From contig JAVEEH010000212.1 of NCBI GenBank assembly GCA_030840545.1, positions 1 through 25,471 on the forward strand: a DNA stretch of 25,471 nt, given 5' to 3'. Below are positions 6,704 through 17,469 of the stretch, in pieces. The number at the start of each line of letters is the position of its first letter. Position 1 is the stretch's first letter. This stretch comes from Frankiaceae bacterium. GTDB taxonomy: Bacteria > Actinomycetota > Actinomycetes > JAFAQI01. The notes below the pieces were generated by a model. It was not told where the DNA came from, searched no databases, and worked only from the letters and a program-made list of their open reading frames with translations. A program made the position numbers and the translations under genes.

Positions 6704-7832
6704 GCAGGAGGCGGCCCGTCGCACGGTCGCCGAGTGGGTCGACGCTGTCGTCGCTCCTGCCGCCATCCGCAACGACCGCGAGGAACGCTTCCCGCAGGAG
6801 GCTCTCGACGGGCTCACCCGTGACGGCTGGGTCGGGCTGACCATTCCCGAGGAGTACGGCGGGGGTGGCGCCGACCCGCTCACCTACTGCCTCGTCATCG
6901 AAGAGCTCGGTCGCGGAGACGCCAACGTGCGTTCACTGCTGTCCGTGCACCTCGGGCTCGTGGCCGGCTCGATCAACCGGTGGGGGACCGACGAGCAGAA
7001 GCAGCAGTGGCTGCCCCGGATGGCCACCGGTGAGGTGCTCGGCTGCTTCTGCCTCACCGAGCCCGACCACGGCTCCGACCCCGCCGGTCTCGAGTCGACC
7101 GCGGTGAAGGAGGGCGACTCCTACCGCCTCAATGGCTCCAAGATCTTCATCACCAACGGCGACATCGCCGGCATCGCCCTCGTCATGGCACGCACCGGCG
7201 GTCCGGGCGCTCGGGGGGTCTCGGCGTTCCTGGTGCCGTGCGACACGGCCGGGTTCAACCCCAAGCCGATCCACGGCAAGCTCGGGCTGCGCTCGTGCGA
7301 CACAGCCGAGATCACTCTCGACGACGTCGTCGTACCGGCCGCGGCCCTGCTCGGTGGCGAGGGCGACGGCATCAAGGTTGCGCTCTCGGCGCTCGACGAT
7401 GGACGGATGTCGCTCGCCGCCTCATGCACCGGGCTCGGCCAAGCAGCGGTCGACTCGATGACGTCGTATGCGAAGCAGCGTGAGCAGTTCGGTCGGCCGA
7501 TCGCCGGTTTCCAGCTCGTCCAGGAGCTGATCTCCGACAGCGCGGTCGAGGTGGAGGCGGCGCGGCTGCTGACCTGGCGGGTGGCCGACCTGAAGATGCG
7601 CGGCCAGAGCTACACGTTGGCGGCGTCGATGGCGAAGTACTACGCGTCGGAGATGTGCGTGCGCGCGGCCAACAATGCGGTGCAGGTGCACGGCGGCTAC
7701 GGCTATGTGGACGAGTTCGTCGTCGGCAAGCTGCTGCGCGACGCGCGGGTCACGACGCTCTACGAAGGCACGTCGCAGGTGCAGAAGCTGCTCATCGGAC
7801 GTGCTCTCACCGGCGTCTCCGCCTTCACCTGA
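6681..7832 (+). CDS. acyl-CoA dehydrogenase
   Basis: The 383-residue flavoenzyme has the standard three-part fold. FAD-binding stretches are CFCLTEPDHGSDPAG (122-136) and KIFITNG (154-160); the central helix region includes YAKQREQFGRPIAGFQ; the C-terminal part has HGGYGY (337-342) and the catalytic-base Glu in LYEGTSQVQ (E362), the position used by short- and medium-chain dehydrogenases. It introduces the alpha-beta double bond in acyl-CoA and passes electrons to ETF. The start ATG 6681 has GGAGG at 6670-6674 and lies inside the end of the crotonase gene, a 23-base overlap showing coupling. Chain length and whether the substrate is a fatty or branched amino-acid-derived acyl-CoA cannot be told. 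An in-frame codon at 6612 is rejected as it lies deeper within the crotonase. Confidence 0.95.
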   Translation: MDLALTPEQEAARRTVAEWVDAVVAPAAIRNDREERFPQEALDGLTRDGWVGLTIPEEYGGGGADPLTYCLVIEELGRGDANVRSLLSVHLGLVAGSINRWGTDEQKQQWLPRMATGEVLGCFCLTEPDHGSDPAGLESTAVKEGDSYRLNGSKIFITNGDIAGIALVMARTGGPGARGVSAFLVPCDTAGFNPKPIHGKLGLRSCDTAEITLDDVVVPAAALLGGEGDGIKVALSALDDGRMSLAASCTGLGQAAVDSMTSYAKQREQFGRPIAGFQLVQELISDSAVEVEAARLLTWRVADLKMRGQSYTLAASMAKYYASEMCVRAANNAVQVHGGYGYVDEFVVGKLLRDARVTTLYEGTSQVQKLLIGRALTGVSAFT

Positions 7833-9101
7833 GTGGCGGGCCCAGTCCGCGAACTGCTTGGCGACCGGCGATTCGCCAGCTTGTTGGTCTCGCGGGGCAT
7901 CTCCGTCTATGGCAGCTCGCTCGGGCCGGTGGCGCTCGCGTTCGGCATCCTCGGTCTTCCCCACGCCACCCCGACGCGCTTGTCGGTGGTCGAGGCGGCC
8001 AACCTCCTGCCGATGCTGCTGTTCATCCTGTTGGGCGGGGTGATTGCCGACCGGCGCTCGCGGATGCGCCTGCTCGTCGTCGCCGAGTCCGTCAGCGGCG
8101 TGGCGTGGGCCGGCATCGCCGTCCTGATCGGAGTGCGGCACGCGCCGACGTTGGCGCTCGTGGCCTTGGCGTTCGTCGCCGGCTGCGGCATTGCGATCCT
8201 CGCTCCCACGATGAGCGGTGTGGTGCCGGAGCTCGTCCCGGCCGACAAGCTGCAGTCCGGCAACGCGGTGCTGCGCATCACCATCAACGGCTCCCGTGTC
8301 CTCGGGCTGGCCTCCGCCGGGGTGCTGGTTGCCTATGCCGGCGCCGGCTGGGCGCTCGGCGTCGACGCGGCGACCTACGCCATCAGCGCCGTGTTGCTGT
8401 TCAGCACGGGGCCGGGTGCGGCCGTGGTGGCTGCGACGACCCCGCTGCTCGCGGACCTGCGCGCCGGCGCGCGCGAGTTCTTCTCCCGCCAGTGGCTGTG
8501 GGTGATCGTGGCGGTGGCGTCGTTCATGGTCGCCGTCTCCGAGGCGAGCGTCGGCGTGCTCGGCCCGATCGTCGCCAAGGAGCACTACGGCGGGGCGCGA
8601 GCCTGGTCGGCGATCGCGGTCGCCGGAGCCGTCGGCACGATCGCGGGTTCGGGTCTGGCGCTGCGGCTGAAGCCCCGCCGGCCGCTCCTGGTCGCCAGCG
8701 TCGCGGGCTTCGGACTGGGTGCGCCGATGCTGGCCCTCGGCCTCCCGCTGCCGCTCGCAGGCCCGGTCATTGCTGCCTTCGCGGCCGGGGTCGCCGTCGA
8801 CGTGTTCGGCGTGTTGTGGGACACGACCATGCAGCGTGAGATCGCCCCCGACATGCTGTCGCGGGTGAGCGCCTACGACTGGCTCGGCTCGATCGGGCTG
8901 GCCCCGATCGGGCTGGTGGCCGCCGGGCCACTGGCGACGGCGTTCGGGGCGCGGCACGCTGAGCTCGGGTGTGCCGGCGTGACGGTGCTCGCATCGGCGC
9001 TGGCGCTGCTCTCGCCGCAGGTGCGCCAGCTGCGCGCGCCGGATGAGCCGCCGCGGAAGCAACCGGGGCCCACCGGTGTTGGCCAAGCCGAGGAGGTCTG
9101 A
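7833..9101 (+). CDS. MFS transporter, EntS-like exporter family
   Basis: The 422-residue protein is an integral membrane protein with about 12 hydrophobic segments and a short polar C-terminal tail. Motif A between segments 2 and 3 reads GGVIADRRSRMR (68-79). The stretch PELVPADKLQSGNAV is typical of the MFS_3/EntS-like drug and siderophore exporters. GTG 7833 directly follows the acyl-CoA dehydrogenase TGA with no gap and the family N-terminus (ELLGDRRFASLLVSRGIS) begins at once, so the start is secure and probably depends on coupling. The substrate is unknown; the neighbouring ABC exporter and ABC-F gene make a toxic small molecule plausible. Confidence 0.88.
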   Translation: MAGPVRELLGDRRFASLLVSRGISVYGSSLGPVALAFGILGLPHATPTRLSVVEAANLLPMLLFILLGGVIADRRSRMRLLVVAESVSGVAWAGIAVLIGVRHAPTLALVALAFVAGCGIAILAPTMSGVVPELVPADKLQSGNAVLRITINGSRVLGLASAGVLVAYAGAGWALGVDAATYAISAVLLFSTGPGAAVVAATTPLLADLRAGAREFFSRQWLWVIVAVASFMVAVSEASVGVLGPIVAKEHYGGARAWSAIAVAGAVGTIAGSGLALRLKPRRPLLVASVAGFGLGAPMLALGLPLPLAGPVIAAFAAGVAVDVFGVLWDTTMQREIAPDMLSRVSAYDWLGSIGLAPIGLVAAGPLATAFGARHAELGCAGVTVLASALALLSPQVRQLRAPDEPPRKQPGPTGVGQAEEV

Positions 9102-9105
9102 ACGG

Positions 9106-11028
9106 ATGTCGATGGGCGGCCCAGCCGGCTGGCAGATGATGCATTCCCTGCGGCGCGACGCGTCCGTGACGGATAAAAGGTTGCCGCCGGGCACGATCAA
9201 ACGGATCGCGCGGTTCGCCGCGCCCTACAAGCGCCAGCTGATCTGGTTCCTCGTGCTCGTCGTCTTCGACGCGGTGATCGGTGCTGCCAACCCGTGGATC
9301 TACGGCCTGATCGTCAAGTCCGTGCTCCGGCACGAGCGTGGCGTCGTGGTCGGTCTCGCCCTCCTGATCGCCGGCCTTGCGCTCGTGAGCGCGGTGGTCA
9401 ACCTGGCGATGCGCTGGTTCTCCGCCCGGATCGGCGAGGGCCTCATCTATGACATGCGCTCGTCGGTGTTCAGCCACATCCAGCGCATGCCGCTCGCGTT
9501 CTTCACCCGGACCCAGACCGGCGCGCTGATCAGCCGGATCAACAACGACGTGCTCGGCGCCCAGCAAGCGTTCACCGGCACCCTGTCCAACGTCGTCAGC
9601 AACATCATCAGCGTCACGCTGGTCCTGATCGCGATGCTGTTCCTGTCCTGGCAGATCACCCTGCTCGCACTGGCGATGATCCCGCTGTTCATCATCCCGG
9701 CCCGGTTGATGGCCAAGCGGCTGCAGAGCCTCACCCGTGAGGCCTACGCGCTCAACGCCGAGATGTCGACGCAGATGACCGAGCGCTTCAACGTGTCCGG
9801 TGCGTTGCTGGTCAAGCTGTTCGGCCGCCCCACCGATGAGGACCAGATGTTCCGCGGCAAGGCACGGCGGGTCGCGGACATCGGCGTCCAGCAGGCGATG
9901 TTCGCGCGCATCCTGTTCGTCTGCTTCACCCTCGTCGCCGCTCTCGGCACTGCGCTGGTCTATGGCATGGGCGGCTATCAGGCCGCCTCCAACCCGGCGG
10001 CGAAGCTCGGCACCGTGGTGGCGTTGGCGGCGTACCTCAACCGGCTCTACGGCCCGATCACCGCGCTGTCCAACATCCAGGTCGACGTGATGACGGCCCT
10101 CGTGTCGTTCGACCGGGTCTTCGAGGTGCTCGACCTGCCGCCGATGATCGCCGACAAGCCCGACGCGGTCCCGTTGCCGCATCAGCTCGGCCGCGAAGCG
10201 ACGATCGAGTTCGACAACGTCAACTTCCGCTATCCGACCGCAACCGAGGTTTCGCTGGCGTCGCTCGAATCGGTCGCCACGCTCGACAATGCGCCGGAGA
10301 AGCAGGTGCTGCACAGCGTGTCGTTCCGGGCCGAGCCCGGACAGCTCGTTGCACTCGTCGGCCCGTCAGGTGCGGGCAAGACGACGATGTCGCAGCTCGT
10401 GACCCGGATGTACGACGTCCAGGGCGGGGCGGTCCGGGTCGGGGGCCGCGATGTGCGCGACGTGACGCTGCAGTCACTGCTCTCGGCCGTGGGCGTCGTG
10501 ACCCAGGACGCCCACATGTTCCACGACACCATCCGTGCCAACCTGGCCTACGCCAAGCCGGCCGCCACAGACGACGAGCTGTGGCAGGCGGTCGACGCCG
10601 CGCAGATCGGTGACCTGGTGCGTGAGCTGCCCGACCAGCTCGACACGGTTGTCGGCGACCGGGGATATCGCATGTCCGGCGGGGAGAAGCAGCGACTCGC
10701 GATCGCCCGGCTGTTGCTCAAGGCGCCGTCGATCGTCGTGCTCGACGAAGCGACCGCCCACCTCGACAGCGAGTCGGAGGTCGCCGTGCAGCGGGCGCTC
10801 AAGACCGCGTTGGCCGACCGCACCTCGCTGGTCATCGCGCACCGGCTGTCGACCGTGCGGGAGGCCGACCAGATCCTCGTCATCGACGACGGGCGGATCG
10901 TCGAGCGAGGCACGCATGACGAGCTGGTGGGCATCGGAGGGCTGTATGCCGAGCTCTATCGCACCCAGTTCGAAGGGCAGGCGGAGCGCGACCTCGGCGA
11001 TCTCGCCGGCGACATCCTCCCGGCCTAG
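9106..11028 (+). CDS. ABC exporter, fused membrane and ATPase domains
   Basis: The 640-residue half-transporter has six hydrophobic segments within about residues 43-335 and an ATPase domain from about 365. The latter shows Walker A GPSGAGKTT (419-427), Q-loop VVTQDAHMF (464-472), signature MSGGEKQR (523-530), Walker B IVVLDE (543-548) with the D-loop, and switch H579 in VIAHRLS. It would act as a dimer exporting a lipid, peptide or drug. Between the first strand (FRYP, 374-377) and VLHSVSF lies a roughly 20-residue insert found in a subset of actinobacterial exporters. The ATG at 9106 has a perfect AGGAGG at 9091-9096 and follows the MFS stop by four bases. Residues 1-35 are a cytoplasmic lead. 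The substrate is not readable. Confidence 0.94.
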   Translation: MSMGGPAGWQMMHSLRRDASVTDKRLPPGTIKRIARFAAPYKRQLIWFLVLVVFDAVIGAANPWIYGLIVKSVLRHERGVVVGLALLIAGLALVSAVVNLAMRWFSARIGEGLIYDMRSSVFSHIQRMPLAFFTRTQTGALISRINNDVLGAQQAFTGTLSNVVSNIISVTLVLIAMLFLSWQITLLALAMIPLFIIPARLMAKRLQSLTREAYALNAEMSTQMTERFNVSGALLVKLFGRPTDEDQMFRGKARRVADIGVQQAMFARILFVCFTLVAALGTALVYGMGGYQAASNPAAKLGTVVALAAYLNRLYGPITALSNIQVDVMTALVSFDRVFEVLDLPPMIADKPDAVPLPHQLGREATIEFDNVNFRYPTATEVSLASLESVATLDNAPEKQVLHSVSFRAEPGQLVALVGPSGAGKTTMSQLVTRMYDVQGGAVRVGGRDVRDVTLQSLLSAVGVVTQDAHMFHDTIRANLAYAKPAATDDELWQAVDAAQIGDLVRELPDQLDTVVGDRGYRMSGGEKQRLAIARLLLKAPSIVVLDEATAHLDSESEVAVQRALKTALADRTSLVIAHRLSTVREADQILVIDDGRIVERGTHDELVGIGGLYAELYRTQFEGQAERDLGDLAGDILPA

Positions 11029-11043
11029 GCGCTCAGCTCCAGG

Positions 11044-11786
11044 TCAGAGGGAGCGGAGCGAGCCGCCGTCCACCGGGACGGCGAGCCCGGTCAGGTAGGA
11101 CGCGGCGGGGGAGAGCAGGAACGCTGCCACCTGGCCGAACTCGGCAGGCTCCCCGAAACGGCGCAGCGGGATCGACTGCGCGACCCGGGCACGCGTGTCC
11201 GGGTCCGGCATCAGCTCCTTGATCCGGCCGGTCGAGATGCGCCCCGGCATCAGGCTGAAGACGCGAATGCCGCGCGGGCCCAGCTCGTCGGCCAGCTCCT
11301 TGGCCCACATCGCCAGACCGGGGCGCAAGCCGTTGCTGATCTCGATGCCTTCGATCGGCTGCTTCACCGACGTCGACAGCACGAAGCCGATCACTGCGCC
11401 CTCGCCGAGGTTCGGCACGATCGCGCGGGCGCTGCGAACAGCGCCGAGGAACACCGACTCGAACGCAGCGCGCCACTGGTCGTCGGTTGCGCCCAGCGCG
11501 CTGGTGCCCGGCGGTCCGCCGACACTGATCAACGCGCCGTCGAGCCGACCCCACGTGTCGAGCGCCGTCTGCGCGAGCCGGTCCGGGGTGGACGGTTCGG
11601 CGTTGTCTGCCACGAGTCCACGGGCGCGTTCGCCCAACGACGCGACCGCGTCGTCGACGGACCGCTGGTCCCGTGACGACACGACCACCCGCGCATCGTC
11701 GGCGACGAGTGCCTCCGCCGTTGCGAACCCGAGCCCCTTGGTGCCGCCGGTGACGACGTAGACGCGATCGGCCAGGCCGAGGTCCA

Positions 11787-11787
<1 letters not shown>
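11044..11787 (-). CDS. SDR-fold oxidoreductase without the YxxxK catalytic pair
   Basis: The 247-residue protein has the short-chain dehydrogenase fold: nucleotide-binding TGGTKGLG (13-20), SSRD after strand 2, and a C-terminal VPVDGGSL. The usual NAG motif is replaced by SVGGPP. Serine S138/S140 is present, but the expected YxxxK reads I150-SNG-L154, so the catalytic Tyr and Lys are both absent. An atypical SDR branch with this LSN-like motif exists, so the change is probably old and not a mutation. The ATG overlaps the acn stop (TGATG), making it the third gene of the acnR-acn operon. It converges on the ABC exporter gene with only 15 bases between stops. The function is unknown; reductase activity should not be assumed. 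Confidence 0.85.
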
Positions 11788-14560
<2,773 letters not shown>

Positions 14561-14561
<1 letters not shown>

Positions 14562-15142
14562 CACGTGCTCCTCGATGTTGTTTGCGAAGTCTCGCGCACG
14601 GCTTGCTCGACGAGGTCGAGCACCCCGTCGAGATGGGCGACCGGCATCCCGGTCGCGAGGTGGGCGACGAGCCCGTCGTAGACCAGGGAGAGAAAGGCGG
14701 CGAGCGTCTCGATCGGGATGTCGCCGCGGACGACCCCGACGTCGCGTTGCCGCGCCAGCCGGGCCTGGGTGGCGCGGGCGATTCCGCGCAGATGCCGTTC
14801 CCAGGTTGCCCGGAAGTCCGGATCCGTGCGCAGCCGGCGGGTGACTTCGAGCTGCACCCCGAGCCACCCGACGTCCTTGTCCCGCAGCCGGCGCATCGCC
14901 TCGACCAGCCCGGCCTCGTCGACGACCGCGGCGATCTCCTCCGCGTCCTCCTGGGCGAGGGCGAGGAACAAGGCGTCCTTGTCGGGGAAGTGGTGGAAGA
15001 TCGCACCCCGCGACAGTCCGGTCTCCTCCTCGAGCAGGCGGACGGTCGCGCCCTCGTAGCCGTGCCGGGCGAACGCCTGGCGGGCGCCGTCGAGCACGCG
15101 GCGGCGGGTCGCTTCCAGACGCTCGGCGCTCACCTTGGGCAC
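14561..15142 (-). CDS. acnR: AcnR-like TetR-family repressor of aconitase
   Basis: The 193-residue protein has a TetR N-terminal HTH at about residues 15-60 (GYEGATVRLLEEETGLSRG, then AIFHHFPDKDALFLAL). Compared from memory with Corynebacterium glutamicum AcnR it shares long stretches: EGATVR-LEE-TG-SRGAIFHHF-DK--LFLALA-EDA, and LE--LRTDP-FRA-W. AcnR represses acn and senses citrate. Here acnR precedes acn, whereas in C. glutamicum it follows. GTG 15142 is chosen because it stands six bases after a TACTCT -10 box, as for a leaderless mRNA; GTG 15133 is an alternative. The stop overlaps the acn start, so repressor and target are cotranscribed and autoregulation is expected. Confidence 0.92.
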
Positions 15143-15148
15143 ACCTGC

Positions 15149-15178
15149 AGAGTAACAAACCGTACGTCCGTCTTGCAA
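15149..15178 (-). promoter_or_regulatory. acnR-acn-SDR promoter
   Basis: Reading the minus strand, TTGCAA (15178-15173) and TACTCT (15154-15149) are separated by 18 bases, a good fit to a primary-sigma promoter with TAnnnT -10. Six bases after the -10 lies GTG 15142, predicting a leaderless transcript. This is the best-formed promoter in the window. Confidence 0.6.
15156..15175. promoter_or_regulatory. probable AcnR operator (imperfect 20-bp palindrome)
   Basis: The two ten-base halves CAAACCGTAC and GTCCGTCTTG match in seven of ten positions when one is reverse-complemented. The repeat fills the spacer between the -35 and -10 boxes of the acnR promoter, where a bound TetR repressor would block RNA polymerase. 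The centre includes CGTACG. A second, perfect palindrome, TCTTGCAAGA (15171-15180), overlaps its right end and the -35 box. The sequence does not closely match the C. glutamicum AcnR box as I remember it beyond the shared GTAC-like core. Confidence 0.45.
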
Positions 15179-15276
15179 GATAGGTGGCCTGTCGGCGTAG
15201 GCTTGATCGCTCGAATTCGGTCGGGCACGTCGGGACGGGTTGGGCGGAATTGGGCAACGGCGCCGATGGGCGGCAG

Positions 15277-17469
15277 GTGGAGCTCGAGCGTGAGCAGAGC
15301 TATCTGAGCCTGCTCTACGACCGGCTGGACCTGCTTCGCCACCAGACGCGTGAGCGGCTGGAAGAAGTGCGCCGGCGGGGAGCCAGCGGCACCCCACAGG
15401 CCCGCAGCGAGCGGGACGCCTTCGCCACGCTCTATGAGGACCGGCTGGCCCAGCTCAACGCCGTGGAGTCAGGACTGGCGTTCGGCCGGCTCGACATGCG
15501 CGGCGGCGACCGCCATCACATCGGGCGGATCGGGTTGACCGACGACCGGCACGACACGTTGCTCGTCGACTGGCGCGCGCCCGTGGCCGAGCCGTTCTAC
15601 CGGGCCACCGCCACGGACGCGCAGGGCGTCGTACGACGTCGTCACCTGCGCACCCGTGGTCGGCGCCTGCTCGACGTCGAGGACGATGTCTTCGACCTCG
15701 AGGCGATGTCCGAGGACGAGCTGTCCACGCTCGGTGGTGAAGGTGCGCTGCTGGCCGCGTTGTCGGCCCGGCGTACCGGTCGGATGCGCGACATCGTCGA
15801 GACGATCCAGGCCGAGCAGGACCGGGTCATCCGCAGTCCCCTGTCCGGCGTGCTCGTTGTCCAGGGCGGTCCGGGCACGGGAAAGACGGCCGTCGCCTTG
15901 CACCGGGCCGCCTACTTGCTCTACTCACATCGAGATGCGCTGGCGCGGACCGGTGTCCTGGTCGTGGGACCCAACGCGGTCTTCCTGCGCTACATCGAGC
16001 AGGTGCTGCCCTCGCTCGGCGAGACCGGCGTCGTGCTGGCGACGCTGGACACCCTCGTCCCCGGGGTGACGGTCACGGCGGAGGACCCGCCCGAGGCGGC
16101 GGCCGCGAAGGCCGACGTCGGCATGGCCGATCGGCTGGCTGCGCTGGTCGGTTCCTACGAGCGAGTGCCCGACGAGCCGGTCGTGACCGGTTGGGAAGAG
16201 CACACGCTGACCCTCACACCGGAGGACATCGCGACCGCTCGATCGCGGGCGCGGCGATCAGGTCGGCGGCACAACCGTGGCCGCTACGTGTTCGCCAAGC
16301 AGCTGCTGCGCATGCTCGTCGGCCAGATCGCCGGGCAGGAGCCGGAGGTCGCCGGTCAGAAATGGGTCGTGCGTTCAGTGATGCGCAGCGACGAGTTCCG
16401 TGACCTCGTCAACCGGTTGTGGCCGTTGGTGACCGCGACGGAGCTCGTCGAGGACATGTACGCCGCCGCAGACGGGCCGCTGCGGCGCGAGCGCGGGGCC
16501 GGTTGGACCGTCGGCGACATGCCGCTCATCGACGAGGCGTGGGCGTTGCTGGGGGACCCGGACGAGGTGCTCGAGATGGCGGCGCGACGGCGGCAGCAGC
16601 GCGAGGACACCGACTATGCGCGTGAAGTGTTGGCGACGACCGGGCTGGCCGGCCGGGTCGACGCCGGGACGCTCGCCGCGCGTTACTCCGGGGCGTCGGG
16701 GTCGGAGTCGCTCGCGGCTCGGGCCGGCCGGGATGCGGCTTGGCACTATGGGCACGTCATCGTCGACGAAGCCCAGGAGCTGTCGCCGATGGCCTGGCGG
16801 ATGCTGATCCGCCGCTGTCCCAGCCGATCGATGACCGTCGTCGGCGACATCGCGCAGACGTCGGCACTGTGGGGAGCGCCGTCGTGGGCCTCGGTGTTCG
16901 ACGTGGTGGCGCCGGGTCAGTGGCGATCCGCTGAGCTGACGGTCAACTACCGCACCCCGGTCGAGGTGATGGACCTCGCGGCGGACGTCCTGCACGCGGT
17001 CGACCCGTCCGCCCGACCACCGACGTCGGTCCGCGAGACCGGCGAGCAGCCGACCGCTGTGCAGGTCGACCGGTTGCTGCTGGCCAAGACGGTTGCCGAG
17101 ACCGCTGCCGCTGCCCTCGATGCCGCGAAAGGCGGCACCGTCGGCGTACTCGTGCCCCCGACAGTGCTCGAGGAGGTGCACGCGGCGGTGTCGGAGCGGC
17201 TTCCCGTCGAGACGTCGGGTGAGCCGCTCGAGACGCCGGTGTCGGTGTTGACCGTCGCCGCGGCGAAGGGCCTGGAGTTCGACAACGTCGTTCTGGTGGA
17301 GCCGGCCGACGTGGTGGCGCGCGGCCCCAACGGCTTGCGCGACCTCTATGTCGCGCTCACCCGCGCCACCCAGCTGCTGACGGTCGTGCACTCCGCTGCG
17401 TTGCCGGAGTCGTTGGCCCGCCTTGGCACCTCATTGCTGTCCGGTCAGCCGCGCGGCCAGGAACCGTAG
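15277..17469 (+). CDS. helD: HelD-like RNA polymerase-associated superfamily 1 ATPase
   Basis: From GTG 15277 the protein has 730 residues, typical of actinobacterial HelD. It opens with a helical arm (LEREQSYLSLLYDRLDLL). Helicase motifs follow: Walker A GGPGTGKT (197-204), motif II VDEAQE (496-501), motif III VVGDIAQTS, NYRTP, KGLEFDNVV (664-672) and YVALTRA (691-697) with the arginine finger. HelD proteins do not unwind DNA in the usual sense; they push into the RNA polymerase channels and release stalled enzyme from nucleic acid. Some relatives protect from rifampicin, but this one is not obviously HelR. The start is uncertain: no clear ribosome site exists, and in-frame TTG 15250 or an initiation codon at 15184 would lengthen it by 9 or 31 residues. 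Confidence 0.88.
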   Translation: MELEREQSYLSLLYDRLDLLRHQTRERLEEVRRRGASGTPQARSERDAFATLYEDRLAQLNAVESGLAFGRLDMRGGDRHHIGRIGLTDDRHDTLLVDWRAPVAEPFYRATATDAQGVVRRRHLRTRGRRLLDVEDDVFDLEAMSEDELSTLGGEGALLAALSARRTGRMRDIVETIQAEQDRVIRSPLSGVLVVQGGPGTGKTAVALHRAAYLLYSHRDALARTGVLVVGPNAVFLRYIEQVLPSLGETGVVLATLDTLVPGVTVTAEDPPEAAAAKADVGMADRLAALVGSYERVPDEPVVTGWEEHTLTLTPEDIATARSRARRSGRRHNRGRYVFAKQLLRMLVGQIAGQEPEVAGQKWVVRSVMRSDEFRDLVNRLWPLVTATELVEDMYAAADGPLRRERGAGWTVGDMPLIDEAWALLGDPDEVLEMAARRRQQREDTDYAREVLATTGLAGRVDAGTLAARYSGASGSESLAARAGRDAAWHYGHVIVDEAQELSPMAWRMLIRRCPSRSMTVVGDIAQTSALWGAPSWASVFDVVAPGQWRSAELTVNYRTPVEVMDLAADVLHAVDPSARPPTSVRETGEQPTAVQVDRLLLAKTVAETAAAALDAAKGGTVGVLVPPTVLEEVHAAVSERLPVETSGEPLETPVSVLTVAAAKGLEFDNVVLVEPADVVARGPNGLRDLYVALTRATQLLTVVHSAALPESLARLGTSLLSGQPRGQEP

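Noticed and set aside
7422..10314. 592- and 515-codon minus-strand frames over the MFS and ABC exporter genes
   Set aside because: The plus-strand genes are complete transporters with good starts; the minus frames are Arg/His/Gln-rich and lack motifs.
14562..15257. N-terminal extension of aconitase by 232 codons
   Set aside because: The extension is antisense-free but out of frame with acnR, which fills the same bases with clear TetR homology; aconitase homology begins only at ATG 14561.
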